Shown here piece after piece: positions 19,294-31,500 of a stretch of 33,779 bases of DNA. The DNA lies in NCBI GenBank assembly GCA_032718475.1, contig JAUCBJ010008836.1, positions 1 through 33,779 on the forward strand. The letters run 5' to 3'. This DNA comes from Nemertoderma westbladi. Taxonomy: Eukaryota > Xenacoelomorpha > Nemertodermatida > Nemertodermatidae. The position numbers were made by a program, and so were the translations under genes. Numbering within the stretch: the first letter of the stretch is position 1; each line of letters starts with the position of its first letter. The notes beneath the pieces are model-generated. The model worked only from the letters and a program-made list of their open reading frames with translations, was not told the DNA's origin and searched no databases.

Positions 19294-22200
19294 TTATCTA
19301 TTTGAACTAGATAATGTTGGAGCTGGCTCCAGCATAGCTAGTCTCTGGACAGGTCTGTCCAGAATCGATCCAATGGATGTTTTCACTGTTACAGTCCTGA
19401 TAAGATTATTTTTATCACTTTTAGTTGCCATGACAACAGCTGACAACCAATGCCGACGGGGAATATTCTCACCTTGGAGGAGAACTAAGTCTCCTACTTT
19501 TAAATTTAATTGCTCCTTCCGCCACTTAGGCGCTAAAGATATTTTTCTTAAATATCCTTCGGACCAGTGGTCCCAAAAGCAATCACTAACAATTTGTGAG
19601 CGCTTCCATGCAGACTTACAACTAAATGACAGCTTGTCATCATTCAGTTCGCGTGGAACTGGCACAAATGGTTCATAACCAAGGATGTGCGCAGGGGTGA
19701 TAACCTGGGGCTGATGTAAATCGCTTGTGATCAGTTCAAGTGGGCGCGCATTGAGCATCCCCTCGATTTCAATGAGGACAGTTTGGAGTTGCTCATCGGT
19801 TAAATTTGAGGTAAGAGGGATAATTTTATTCATTGAGTGTTTGATTACCCCGATTTCCCTCTCCCAAATTCCACCTCGCCACTTTGCAGATGGGGTATTG
19901 AATAACCAATCGATTTGGTGCAATTTAAGATGATCTTGGATCACCTGGTGGTTCCATGAATTACACCAAAGCTTAAGCCTATTTGAAGCACCAATGAAAT
20001 TTTTGGCTGAGTCGCAATATATCGTTTTAACCTCACCACGACGGGATGTGAAACGTCGGAAGGCTAATAATAGTGATTCAGTGTCACAACCAATTACACG
20101 ATCGAGATGAGCAGCTCTAGTAGCTAGGCATGTAAAAATTATGCCCCAGCGCTTAACCAATGATCTATTTTGTGTGCAGTTGTATGGGCCCCAAAGATCA
20201 ATACCTGTTCTAGAAAAAGGTTTTTCATGAGGTGTGACTCGATGTGCTGGCAGCTGGCCCATTTTTTGATTTAACAATGGAGCATTCCAACGCCTGCAAG
20301 GGATGCAGCTGCGCAGGATTTCGTTTAGTGCAGCAGTCGGCTTATCAAGCCAGAACCTTTGCCTCAGTTTGGATGAGATTATAGATCGATTAGCATGCAT
20401 ATTCTGCAAATGTATGTCAAGTATCATTTGCTTTTGGATTTCTCCACCTGGAATTAAAATGGGTTTAATATAATTTTCTGAATACGGCCCATTTTGGAGG
20501 CGAGTCTGGATTTTAATCAGGCCATCCTCCAATAACAGGTCATATTTATTCAAGGTGGATGTTTTAGAAATCGGTTTACCTAACTTCAATGCATCATATT
20601 CTGTGGGATATGAATCTCGCTGATACATCTCCAACAAATGTATTTCAGCCGCAAAATATTCATCTCGTGAAGGTACAATGACTAAAGTGTTACTGTCATC
20701 GAGTGGTTCAAGGTTCTTTAACCTTCTCGATTGTCGCTGCGGCTTTGCAGAGGCCCCACTGTATAAACATTGTAGCCACTTTTTAGCTACAATTTTGCAC
20801 AGTGCTAACACTCTGACTGCTCGCGACCAACAACCAATGGTCTTCAAATGAGACAAGACAACATCAGGGAGTTCATCTTTCGCTACTATTACAGTTGCTG
20901 TAATTTCAGGAGCTGCTCCCATGGTTAAATCTGTGCGTGCTGTTCCCATGGAAGACTTTGACAATGCTACTCCCATGGTTGGCCCAGTGGGTTCTACTCC
21001 CATAGTGGAATCCCGGGCTTTAGACTTGTTGGGAAGCTTTGGAGGAGGTTTAACTTCGAGAAGAGTCTCATCATGTTTGGTAGGGGTAGGCTGTTGAGGC
21101 CAATACTCAATCTGTTTCAATAAAAATGATGGACCATTGTTCCATAGTTTATTATTTTTCAGTTCTTGGATGCTACACCCACGTGATGCTACATCGGCAG
21201 GATTCTCATCACCGGGGCACCAATGCCATTGATCAAGGCTAGATCGATCCAATATTTGGGCGCGTCGATTTGCAGTGTAGGTTTTCAAACTTTTTTCTGT
21301 TGATAGATATAGAAGAACTAATTTGGCATCTGTCCAGAAATATAAGCTTGTTCTAAATCCTAGCTGTGCTTGAGCATCAATAGCTACTTCTGATGCAAGC
21401 ACTGCAGCCAACAATTCTGCACGCGGAATAGACACAAATGAGTTTGTTCGTATGACATGTGCCTTGGAAGTTAGGAAGGCGATTTGAATTTCATGGGTCA
21501 CTCTTCGAATGTATAATACAGTTCCAATAGCTAGCTGTGATGCATCACTGAATGCATGGATTTCATATGTTGCATTTGAGTCATCATTAGAAAAATAGTT
21601 CCTTGGAATCCTCAGTGAATCCACATCAGCTATCTGTTTAGACCACTCATTCCAGCGTTTCAGTATTTCTGAATCAGTTATGGGATCATCCCACCCAAGC
21701 CTACTTAACCATAGTTGCTGAAATATCAACCGGCCAATGAGGACAACTGGGCTGATAAATCCTACTGGATCGAAAAAGCTCGCTGTTTGGCTCAAAATAA
21801 GTCTTTTTGTCCAGTGTCGGGGGTTTTTAAATGGCTTCCATCTGACATAGAGAGTATCTTCATTGGGATTCCACCCCAATCCCAGAGATTTTGCTTCTGG
21901 AATCATGTTTACAAGTAAATCTGCATCCTGTATTGAGCGGTGTTGTTCAGGAATTGCCTGAAGGAATTCTTTCGAATTGCTACAGAATTTCAAAAGGTTG
22001 AAGCCACCCAGTTTAAGACATTCAATCAGTTGCTTGGCAACAGAGATTTCTGTCATTAGCTGAGTCCCAGTTCTGAAGCAATCATCAAAATAAAAGTCTC
22101 TAAGGATAGTAGTTAAGACCTCAGGGTCGAACTCATGACCAAAGTCTTTGCCAGTCTGATTGACATCGTGTATGACAATGCATGGCGAATCTAATTTTCC

Positions 22201-25200
22201 GAATACATGAACAGTAAACCAGAATTCCTTTGGCTCTCCTTTCATAGTTCTATCAGGCCACCAGAGAAATCGAAGTGAGTCACGGTCTTCTTCTGGGACA
22301 AAGACTTGATGAAACATAGCCTCAATATCTGAATTCCATGCTATTGAATACTGCCGAAATCGTAGAAGTATGCCAAACAAGTTGTTTATTATATTAGGGC
22401 CACTAAGCAGTTCATCATTTAGCGACTTTCCACGGAAGGTTGAAGATGCATTGCACACTACACGGACTTTACCCGGTTTATCCGGATGTGTTACAGCATG
22501 GTGAGGCAGATAATTTGTACGTGAAGTCGTTCTTTCTGGATCTGGAACAGGAACTAGGTAACCTTGTTGGATATAATTGTCTATCTGGGCATAGTACAGA
22601 TCTTGAAGCTCATTGTTTTGTAGTAATTTCTTACGCAGTGCATTAGCTTGTCTTAATGCAACTTCTCTATTATTAGGGAGTCGAGGTGTATCACGTTTCC
22701 ACAACATGCTTGTCTGGTAATGACCATTGCTCAGGTGTGTAGTTGTTGACTGAAGAATTTCGTTTGCACGCTTCTCCAATGGGCTAGTGGATATATTCCA
22801 TGAGCCAGGCTCTGGGGTATCCTTTTGCATATACCGATTTATGTCATCTGTGAATTGGTTAGTGATCTGTAAGACTTGTTGTACCGTATCATGTAGATCT
22901 ACAGGTAGATCTGTATTTGCTAAATGATCGATGAGATTAGGGTCTTCTGTTAGTTCATTACAAACATCAACAAATTCATCTGGATTGGAGATTTGGAACA
23001 CAGCTAAAGGTTGAATTTCAGGGGAAGTTTCATCATCTGAATTATCTTGAGAGTTTCTTGTTGAAAATCTGTGTCGCTCCAAAACACTAGGGTGAGGAGC
23101 TCTCTTGTACCACCCAAATACAGTTTGTGCTGCTCGTGCTTGATGTGGTTTTGGGTTGGGAGGACGATACTTATATATATGGTGTGCCTCAAAGATATCT
23201 TGACCAATTAGCAATATGGTACGATTGTCATCAGTGAACTTCAATGATGGAATTTTAAGTTTGTCAGTAAAATATTGTTGTTCCTTCAAAGACCAAGACT
23301 TAGGACTGGAAAAGGAATCGGCTAAGCCATCTATCGCTTTGAGATGAATGTTATTCATTGGAAGTTGCTTTTCATTATAATCTAGTTTTGGAAATGGGGA
23401 ATCTAACTGACATTTAAGACTGCCAACCATCATACTCTGATCACTATTTAAAGTTGAGACCTTGATCAGTTTGAGGGGACCCAATGGCCCAAGTTCCTTG
23501 GCTACTGAGATATCAATGTAGGAGCTTGTGCTTGCTGTATCTAATACAGCATTGAGAACTCGACTAGAATATTTACCAGTTACCAGAATAGGGAGCACAT
23601 TAAAAGATCGCATGTAATTAGTTGATGTCACACTCTTGAAGCTGCACTCATCTTCAAAATAATTTTCATCTTCCGAAAGGATGAATGAAGAATCATACAA
23701 ATTATCATCGTCGTGGTTTTCAGACTCCTCACTACCTTCCTCAGCATCGCTAAATGTCACCTTTGATGTTTTGTTTTTAGGGGGATACTTAGTCTTAGTG
23801 GTAGTCTTCGATGGAGTAGATTTGGATGAGGTTGTTGTTAACTTCTTGGATGATATTGGTCCTTGTGGTACATGTACAGGAAGTGTTGGCGATGGAGATT
23901 TGGTAGATGCTGGAGTCACCTCAGCACCAACTGATGACTTCAAGAAAGTTCCAGCATGTAGTGCTCCAGAACTATCATCATGCAAAGATTCATGGTGACG
24001 TTTAGTACATTTTGTACAGGTTTGAGTAGATGTGCACTGACGTACTAGGTGATTGTAGCTTAAGCACAGATAGCATAAACTAAGCGACCTCGCGAGCATT
24101 CGTTTAGTTTGAAGTGGTAAAGCCATATAAGTGTTACATTGAACCATAGTTCGGTGGTGACCATTACATACAGGACAATGAATTCGGGTGCTATGTTTAT
24201 CTTTCATGTTGTTACAACTCTCCCTGACTAATTTGGTCATCTCAGAGAGGACTGTAAAGACTGAACCAGTGGTGTCACTCTCTGAAATATTATTTGAAGC
24301 AGTTTGTTCATCTTCAATGACTAATTTATGGGTTTTTTCATGACCTCGATGACTGGAAGTTACTCTAGTGGAATCTGGAAAGGACAAGGGTGTTACCCCT
24401 ACCTGATTCGGTAGATTCATTGCCCTTGACTCATCTTTAACTAAACGAGTAAAATCTCGCAAAGTTTCTTGGAGCCCACGGTCTCGAATTGACCGGACTT
24501 CTCTTTTCCACTTTCTCTGGAGTTCATTGGGAAGCCTATTGGCCATTGCGGCAATGGCATCCCAATTCTGTAATAATGATTGCTGTCCAAATTGGTGTAA
24601 TGTTCTAAGGCCTGCCTGAAGCTCCTGGTTAAAAAAGAAGAGACCCTGATTTCCTTTTATAGGAGGGCCACTTCTCAGTTTATGGCTGATATTACCAGAG
24701 AGGACTCGGGGGTCACCATAATAGGTTTCAAGTTCTTCCCAAGCATCTGCAAACTCATCAGGTGTACCTCTCAGGCCTTCTACCATTTTCAGGGGTGGAC
24801 CTTCTAAAAATGTTAATAAATATGCAAACTTCTCATGCTCAGAGAAGTCCTTTGTAACAACAAAGTCAGTGAATTCTAAGTAAAAATTGCACCATTGTTC
24901 AGGTTTTCCCGAAAACTTGGCAATTTTCATCTCAGGCAAGTTCTTCCTGGCCTGCAGTTCCTTCATAGTTCTAGCAAAGGCATTGCGATCATCATAGTAA
25001 TTATGATGACCAATCGGGCGCATAATTTGCCTTGAAGGTCCTGGTGGCACATGATAGGGAATTGCACCTTCACTTGGGTCTAAATTAATGGGCTCTTGGT
25101 TTGATCTAGGGTTGTGAAAATTTTTGTTTTGATGTGTTTGATCTGATCGATGACCATGGTGCCCAGAATTTAACCGTCCGTGGTCAACTCTAGCTTGATT

Positions 25201-25300
25201 GTTACGATATTGATCATATTGATTATATCGGATTTCATCTGATCTAATCTGAGTATTATGGCGTTGATCATGGTGGTTTTGATCATAATTGATCATAACC
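19294..25300 (-). CDS. Pao/BEL polyprotein, main frame
   Basis: In order on the minus strand (window positions): a Asp/His/Asn/Gln-rich segment with repeated YDQ and HDQ (about 25290-25080); a gag domain (about 25000-24450); two zinc knuckles, CPVC then CYLC with CTKC (about 24190-24000); an acidic/Ser linker; an aspartic protease with AVLDTAST (about 23550); reverse transcriptase with NSDIEAMFHQV (about 22340) and an active site of YFDD instead of YMDD or YVDD (about 22110); RNase H with FSDAS (about 21555); a linker with four TMG repeats (about 21010-20920); the integrase HHCC finger (about 20430-20290); an integrase core with GIDLWGP, YCDSAKNF and GGIWERE (20200-19850); and a C-terminal domain. 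The frame continues upstream to 25458, but residues there are hydrophobic and unlike the rest, so the true reading enters from the other frame near 25290-25300. No other lesion is seen. Confidence 0.88.
20920..21012 (-). repeat. In-frame tandem repeat coding four TMG-type units
   Basis: The linker between RNase H and integrase contains STMGVEPTG, PTMGVALSK, SSMGTARTD and LTMGAAPEI in succession. The DNA shows four CCATGGGA/CTATGGGA words at about 27-30-bp spacing. This is a coding minisatellite restricted to this element. Confidence 0.7.
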
Positions 25301-26041
25301 TGAATAAGGATTACGAATGTGAGTATGATCATGAGGAGTGGACTGTGCAATCGGTGCCCCGTGGCCAACAATTGGCTGATTAGCCCAGTTGTGGTTATTT
25401 GAGTGGTGCATATATTTCTCCTGGAGAACTTTCTCATTAGACCACTCTTGATTTGCATATTTGTGATAATAACTATGTTCTTGGTAGTCAGTTTCTGAAT
25501 CTGTAGCTAGATTATCATGCTGTTTTTTTCTTTTACAATCAGCCTGATCAGTTTGATCAGGCAGATCAACTTCATTATCAGGCTGCAATGCAGCTGCGAT
25601 TATCTCCATGGATCTAGTAGCTGTGCTAATTTGAGCCCCTAATTGAGATACAAGGTTAATAACAACTGCTTGACTATCTGTAAAAGTAGGTTGATCTCCT
25701 TGGTCTGTGAGAATTTGTTGTTCGGACCTCTTCTGCTTAGATGGGACTTCTTGATCATGTGAAACATTCTGATCATTGGGCTCATCAATTAAACCTGATG
25801 ATGACATCTGATTTTTAGGCACATTAACCCAATTGCCCTTAGAGTCAGCCAAATACCTAGGCCGACCTTCATACGCCCATTCTGGAATATTTAAATCATT
25901 AATTGGGACTGGTCGATCTGATTGATTGGTTACTGAATTGGGATGAACTCTACGAGTTGGTTCATTACCACCAGTAGTAGGGTCTTGGTCCTCTCTGCGA
26001 CAGTTAGACCCCACTGACACCCATTGGGTGTCATATGACAC
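25283..26041 (-). pseudogene. N-terminal gag part of the second BEL element, frameshifted
   Basis: This frame has 252 residues, acidic and Asp/Gln/Asn-rich, ending with HTHIRNPYSGYDQL-stop. The same DQ/YD-rich composition carries on directly in the main frame (INYDQNHHDQ), so both are parts of one protein broken at a duplicated TATGATCAA word (25281-25300). There is no ATG at the 26041 end (that codon is GTG, and an in-frame TAG lies just upstream); the first in-frame ATG is at about 25807 (MSSSG). The segment before that still looks protein-like, so the original start may have been lost. A programmed +1 shift at GAT-CAA is possible but a simple indel is likelier. Confidence 0.7.
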
Positions 26042-26288
26042 CCAATTATCACCCTATGGGTGTCATTGGGTGTCATTGGCGCCAGACTGTCTGGCTGACA
26101 CCTCCCAATTAGGCTAATTAGACCCTAATTGACAGGTGTCATCAATTAATTAGTACAATTAAACCCTAACAGGTGTCATATGACTCCTAATTAGGGTTTA
26201 ATTGATTATCCTAATTAATCAGACTGATTAGCGCCCCGACACACAATGGGTCATCAGTGTTGTCTAACTGTCGCAGAGAGGAGCAAGA
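25983..26288. repeat. 306-bp imperfect palindrome
   Basis: The outer arms contain a perfect 20-bp inverted repeat, CCTCTCTGCGACAGTTAGAC (25990-26009) and GTCTAACTGTCGCAGAGAGG (26262-26281). Similarity extends outward to TCTTG/CAAGA and inward through ACTG..ACCCATTG.GTGTC, about 50 bases per arm. The interior is full of TGACACC/GGTGTCA words and AATTAGG/CCTAATT inverted pairs. It could be a miniature inverted-repeat transposon, or a structured retroelement leader. On the minus strand a TGGCGCCAATGACACCC at about 26081-26065 resembles a tRNA primer-binding site. Confidence 0.85.
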
Positions 26289-27006
26289 GGGTGTCATAAG
26301 TGACACCGCAGCTCTTTTATTCATTAATACTTATTTATTTATATTTAATTTTAATTAATTATTTGCATTTTATTTTATTCGTATTTATTCATTTGTACTT
26401 TATTTTAAATTAATTAATTGTATATATTACTTTTACTTTATACATTGATTTCTATTTTTAGATTAATTAGTTTTTATATTACCAATGAGATCACTATGAC
26501 ATAATGTCTATAATTAACTTTATAATGGCTATGGTATACGGCTCCCTACTGGCAACTATCAACTACGTTCATCGGCGGGGACCCCTCCTCTGTCCTCATT
26601 ATTCATTAACTAGATACAATAGGCAGTGAATCTACACGTATACCCCCAAGGCAAATATAAATCAGCGGTCCCGGCTGTTAGCAGCCCCCTCGATGACTCA
26701 CTAATAATCCCAATGCGGCTTTGACTACAGCAAATTCGTATATCGCTCAAGGCTAATGTTCCAGCGGCCCTCCATTGTTCCCACTATAGCCGGCGTCGCT
26801 TTGTCCCTTTCCTATATCCAGGCAGCCCGTATCATAACAATGAAGCGCCACTAATCACGCATTCCTCTCTACTAATCCCTTTCCTTTGCACCAGACCTGC
26901 TTCTGTTATACAGCCAACTCAACATAATTAGTCAAGATGTCTACGGGGGTTTTCTAATAGATTCATCAACACGAGAAGTTGCCCTGGTAACCGCTTTCGC
27001 GCGAAC
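26289..27006. other. AT-rich spacer, no gene
   Basis: Strongly AT-rich to about 26520, then neutral. No reading frame or repeat that I can support. Confidence 0.4.
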
Positions 27007-27051
27007 AGCCAATCAGCGGGCTTCATTTCTGCTGCTGCGCTCTGATTGGCT
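27007..27051 (+). promoter_or_regulatory. Paired inverted CCAAT boxes, candidate promoter of the polymerase unit
   Basis: AGCCAATCAG at 27007-27016 and its exact reverse complement CTGATTGGCT at 27042-27051 are typical NF-Y type boxes. They lie about 200-250 bases upstream of the duplicated leader exon, the expected distance for a promoter. A weak TTTAAGA follows at about 27054-27060. Function is inferred from position and motif only. Confidence 0.45.
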
Positions 27052-27250
27052 CATTTAAGAGACAAGGGCCTCCCCTACTAACCGAATTGTTATTTAATAC
27101 ATCCCCACTAATATATTAGATCATTATTTCAATTGCAAGTTACGATTAACATCATTTACCATTATTTTGTTTTCGAGTTTAATATTATTTATTTAAGAAT
27201 ATTTATTTGTTATCATCGATCAACAACCCACTTGTAGAGTTGTATTATTG

Positions 27251-27431
27251 TCATTTCGCCGCGTTATCGCTCATCGTCGACAACAAACTTTCCGCGTATC
27301 CGCCGCGTAATATTTTTCCGATACCATTCCGCTCTATCGGTTGATAAACTCTCTCGTCGTCCACGTCAACCAACTTCCTCGTCGCCAACAAACTTCCAAA
27401 CTTCTTCTTTCCGTGAATATTTACTAATACC
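27251..27431 (+). other. Candidate non-coding leader exon 1
   Basis: This segment contains no ATG and ends at ACTAATACC|GTAAGTAAA (donor at 27432-27437), a strong 5' splice site. Its 5' end is not determined; transcription may begin further left toward the CCAAT boxes. It is the first copy of the tandem duplication described separately. Confidence 0.5.
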
Positions 27432-27661
27432 GTAAGTAAAATCTGCCTTCCACCATCTCCATCGACGCCGCTAGCAAACAATTTACATTTAATGTCTACC
27501 GGTACAACAGTATTGCAGTAGGCTCATTATTAATTACTGTTAGACTGCGGTGATACCGATAGCCTAAACCGTGATCGAGGCATTCGATCAATAGGCCTAC
27601 ATCCGCCTATCTGCTTACAGTATTTTTTATGTTTTTACAAATAATCAACTTATTTTTCTAG

Positions 27662-27850
27662 TATCATTTCGCCGCGCTATCGCTCATCGTCGACAACAAA
27701 CTTTCCACATATCCGCCGCGTAATATTCCATTATTTCTAATTTCCGATATCATTCCGTTCTATCGATTAATAAACTCTCTCGTCGGCCACGTCAACCAAC
27801 TTCTTCACGAACTTCCAATCTTCATCTTTCCGTGAATATTTACTAACACC
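27662..27850 (+). other. Candidate non-coding leader exon 2, a copy of exon 1
   Basis: It is preceded by an acceptor, CAACTTATTTTTCTAG (27646-27661), and followed by the donor ACTAACACC|GTAAGTAAAA (27851). It has no ATG over 189 bases, as expected of a 5' UTR exon. The sequence is about 85-90 percent like exon 1 by eye. The next acceptor with the same 16-base sequence is at 28539-28554, just before the polymerase start codon. Confidence 0.55.
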
Positions 27851-28538
27851 GTAAGTAAAATCTGCCTTCCCTTCCACCATCTGACGATACTATCGATGCC
27901 GCTAGCAAACAATTTACATTTAATGTCTACCGGTACAACAGTATTGCAGTCGGCTCATTAATTACTGTCAGACTGCGGTGGTACCGATAGCCTAAACCGT
28001 GATCGAAGCATTCGATCAATAGGCCTACATCTGTCTATCTGCTTGTCTACCTGACTATCGGTACTGCATCATTCGAGTTAGCCTAGACCCTATTGAACAA
28101 CAATGAATACTGCAGTTTTCACTATATATCATACTGACTAACTGAGGAGATCTCATACAGCGATTAGCTAGGCCTATCGTTGATTTGTATTGGTTAACGC
28201 TACCGGTACATCTGACTTATCACTTATAGCAGACTATATCACTAGCACTACTGCACTGACTGACTGATGACTGTTGTTTATAGACCCTCTTTCCACGAAT
28301 AATAACTGGCATCGCTTTTGTGTCTTGGTTATCGCCACTATCTGACCGCTGGTACACTAACACTACTGCACTAGATACTGCCGACTGTCTGCATTATGTT
28401 TCACCGACTGATTGTTACAATACAGCAATAGGCCTAACTGTACAAACACAGTATTGTTGCCTAGTAACCGATTAATACCTACTGTTTTACTTTATTTTTA
28501 GCAGTATACAGTATTTTTTATTTTTTTTTATGAATAAT

Positions 28539-28554
28539 CAACTTATTTTTCTAG
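28539..28554 (+). promoter_or_regulatory. 3' splice site before the polymerase coding exon
   Basis: CAACTTATTTTTCTAG is identical to 27646-27661 and its end, TTATTTTTCTAG, recurs at 32617-32628. The exon would start at 28555 with the ATG at 28562. Confidence 0.55.
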
Positions 28555-28561
28555 ATTCAAG

Positions 28562-31500
28562 ATGCCTATGTCTAGCAATAAAGTTAGCTGTCCCATCTGC
28601 GACAAAGAGACACGGAGTGATCATTTATCTCGCCACATTAAAATTCATTTCGCGCAATATCGATGCGACTGTTGCTCGACTTGGTCTTCGGAAAAGAAGA
28701 CGCTGGTTGGCCATCTTGTTTCGTGTCCTCAGGGGGGAACAGGATTTAGTTACGTAAACGAGCCAGCCGATTGCCGCTGCGGGGATTCGCTCACCCTATC
28801 TTCCTTTACTGAGCATGAATGCTATACTCGACTTTTTTCGCGGAAACGCAAAACTCCGACTACCTCCCACTCATCCCCCATCAACTCTACTCCAGAACAA
28901 GTCGGCGGCGGCGGCTCCAATAACGAACCTTCAACTTTGCGAGATTCTATTTCCCCAAACAATCCATTTCAACCACCCTCTAACGGAAGCGCACACGGAC
29001 GACTGTTTACCTATAACAACGACCTCGCAGAAACAAGACTCGACGCAGAATTAACATTAAATGAAAATTTTCCACACATTCAAGAACACGTTAGTAGCCA
29101 TTTACGTAGTGCCATGGGAACTTTTTTAAGAGTCTGGCTTACAATCAACATCGTAATGGAGCGTGAAACCAGCGAGGGATTTCAAATTGAATCTTTCTGT
29201 TTTAAATCTAGCGGTAACAATAATCAAATTCTGAATAATAGCGACTTTAATAACTGGTTTTCTGGCGCCGTCAATCGTATCGATCAACTGTTAAGCGTGT
29301 TTCTCTGCCTCGGCTCGGGTTGGCGCATAATAGCCATCGAGCGAATAACTATTGAGATTGCGCGGTCCCAACGCAACCCCTATTTAAAGGGTCAAGGGTT
29401 CAATAATTCTAAATTATTATTAAATAAAAAATGTACCGTAAGCGTAGACTGCCCGCTGGGGGAATGCTTTAAATACGCAGTATTGGCCGCCGCAAATTAT
29501 AAGAAAATTGATAGAAAACAAAATAATATTAGTAGAATTTCAACGTTTACTCCTTTCCTAAACATGTTTGATTTTTCCAATTTAAGTTTTCCGGTGGACA
29601 GAGTAACTGGTATTCCCCAGTTTCTGAAAGCCAACCCTATATACTGCATAAACCTTCTTTATTGGAGTAATACGGAAGAACTCTCCATTTTAAGTCAGCC
29701 TGATAGCGTGCACTGTTCCGGTAAAACTGTACTAAACTTATTATTTATCGAAGGCACAAGCAAAAACCCCGCCCACTACGTAGCTATTACTAACATAGAT
29801 AGACTAATAAATTCAAAAGATTCTAACGGTAACAAGACGCACTGCGAACGCTGTCTCAGAGGCTTTTACACTGACAAATCATTGGAAGAACATCGAGAGC
29901 GTTGCTATACGGGTAAACGCCAACTCGAGTATATGCCCGAAAATCTCTTGGTTAAATTTGACAGGTATGATAAGACTCTATCCCCGCCTTTCTGTATATA
30001 CGCCGACATTGAAACTATTCTAGAACCTACAAACAATATTAAACTCCCACAGAAACATATAGCTAGCGCGGCAGCCTTTTATACAGTAGCAAATCAGAAA
30101 TTAATTAACCCTCCTAAAACAGATGTTCAAATTTTCCGCGACGATGGCAGTAACCACGTAATGCGCGACTTTCTAACCGCTATGGAAAGTCATTGTAGGG
30201 AGTTATATGATTGGTCCATTTCTAGTACAAACACGCACGCCCCCATGCAACTCACTACTAGCCAACAAACTGACTTTAATAACGCTACACAATGCTACGT
30301 CTGCAACTGTAATTTAACCCCCGATTCTCATAATTTAAACCTCAATGACAATCTCAGCACCAAAGTCCGCGATCACGATCATTATAGCGGGGAGTATCGG
30401 GGGGCTGCTTGCGTCAGCTGCAACAGGAAACTTTCCCTAAAACGGAATAATTTTTATATTATATTTCATAACTTGAGGAAATTCGATATGCATTTACTAC
30501 TAAAAGAAGGAATGACCGATAGTTCTAGAACACACTGGAAAATGACCGTAATACCAAAAAACACCGAAACTTATATTCACCTTAAAGTTAGCTTCCCAAT
30601 CGATCCGAGTACACCAACAGCCAACGCTAAAGAAAGTATCTCCATTAATTTTCTAGATTCCTATCAGTTTATGACTGCCAGCCTAGATAATCTTAGTAGC
30701 TATCTCACTAAAAATAACAGTAACCTAGCAACAGCCATACCCCATACACTAGCTCAAATGACCCGACTCTATCCCATCATTAGCGATAACACAATAAAAA
30801 ACAAGGGCGTATTCCCATATTCCTACATTCAAAATATTTCAAACCTATACGAAACTACACTCCCCCCAATAGAAAGCTTCTATAATGATCTCAAATTGGA
30901 ACAATGTAGCGCAGACAACTATCAGCGCGCGCTTACTACTTGGGATGAATTAAACTGCGCAACAATCTTCGACTATATGATTGGCTATTTGGTTCTAGAT
31001 GTTACCCTATTGGCTGATACTTTCGAGCAGTTCCGATCCCTCTGTCTTACTAATTATGGACTCGAGCCCGTAATGTACTTCACTGCCCCTGGATTAACTT
31101 ACGACGCGGCGCTGAAATTCACGCAATCAGAAATTCAATTACTATCAGACGCTTCCATCTACTCGGACTTTGAAACAAATATTAGGGGTGGTCTAGTTTT
31201 CTTGAATACACATTCCGTAGACGCAAATATTCCCGATAAACCCGACTATGACTCCAGTCTCCCCGAGAAATATCTAATTCCCATCGATGCGAATAACCTT
31301 TACGGCTGCGCCCTGAGCCAGAAACTTCCCTACGCTAATATTAAACTCGTAACTACCCCCATAGACCTAGCTACAGTAGACGCGAGTGGGGATACTGGTT
31401 ATTATTGCATAGTTGATCTACATTATCCGAAAGAAATTCATGATTTGACCGCCGATCTGCCTCTAGGAGCGGAGAAGATGTCAGTCCCTAAATCCTTTCT

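Larger units (their letters stand above)
19294..26041 (-). mobile_element. Second BEL/Pao retrotransposon, internal region
   Basis: The minus-strand coding region has the complete BEL/Pao domain order with one frameshift near 25290. Its protein is clearly different from that of the element at 1-6907 (catalytic boxes differ, and the low-complexity segments are unrelated), so they are separate families rather than copies. No LTR pair could be matched by eye. The right limit coincides with a large palindrome that may have replaced or be part of the 5' leader. Confidence 0.82.
27251..28045 (+). repeat. Tandem duplication of leader exon plus intron, period about 413 bp
   Basis: Copy 1 begins TCATTTCGCCGCG at 27251 and copy 2 at 27664; both run to CTATCTGCTT (27620 and about 28045). 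The copies differ by scattered substitutions and small indels, so the duplication is not very recent. Both retain the same GTAAGTAAA donor. The copy junction contains the acceptor motif that is repeated before the polymerase exon. Confidence 0.9.

Noticed and set aside
1-26041. The two BEL elements as copies of one family
   Set aside because: Protease, reverse transcriptase and integrase boxes differ throughout (YMDD versus YFDD, SDQGTNF versus CDSAKNF), so they are distinct families.
27251-27481. Minus-strand 76-residue frame
   Set aside because: It lies across the duplicated leader exon and intron and is not preserved in the second copy.
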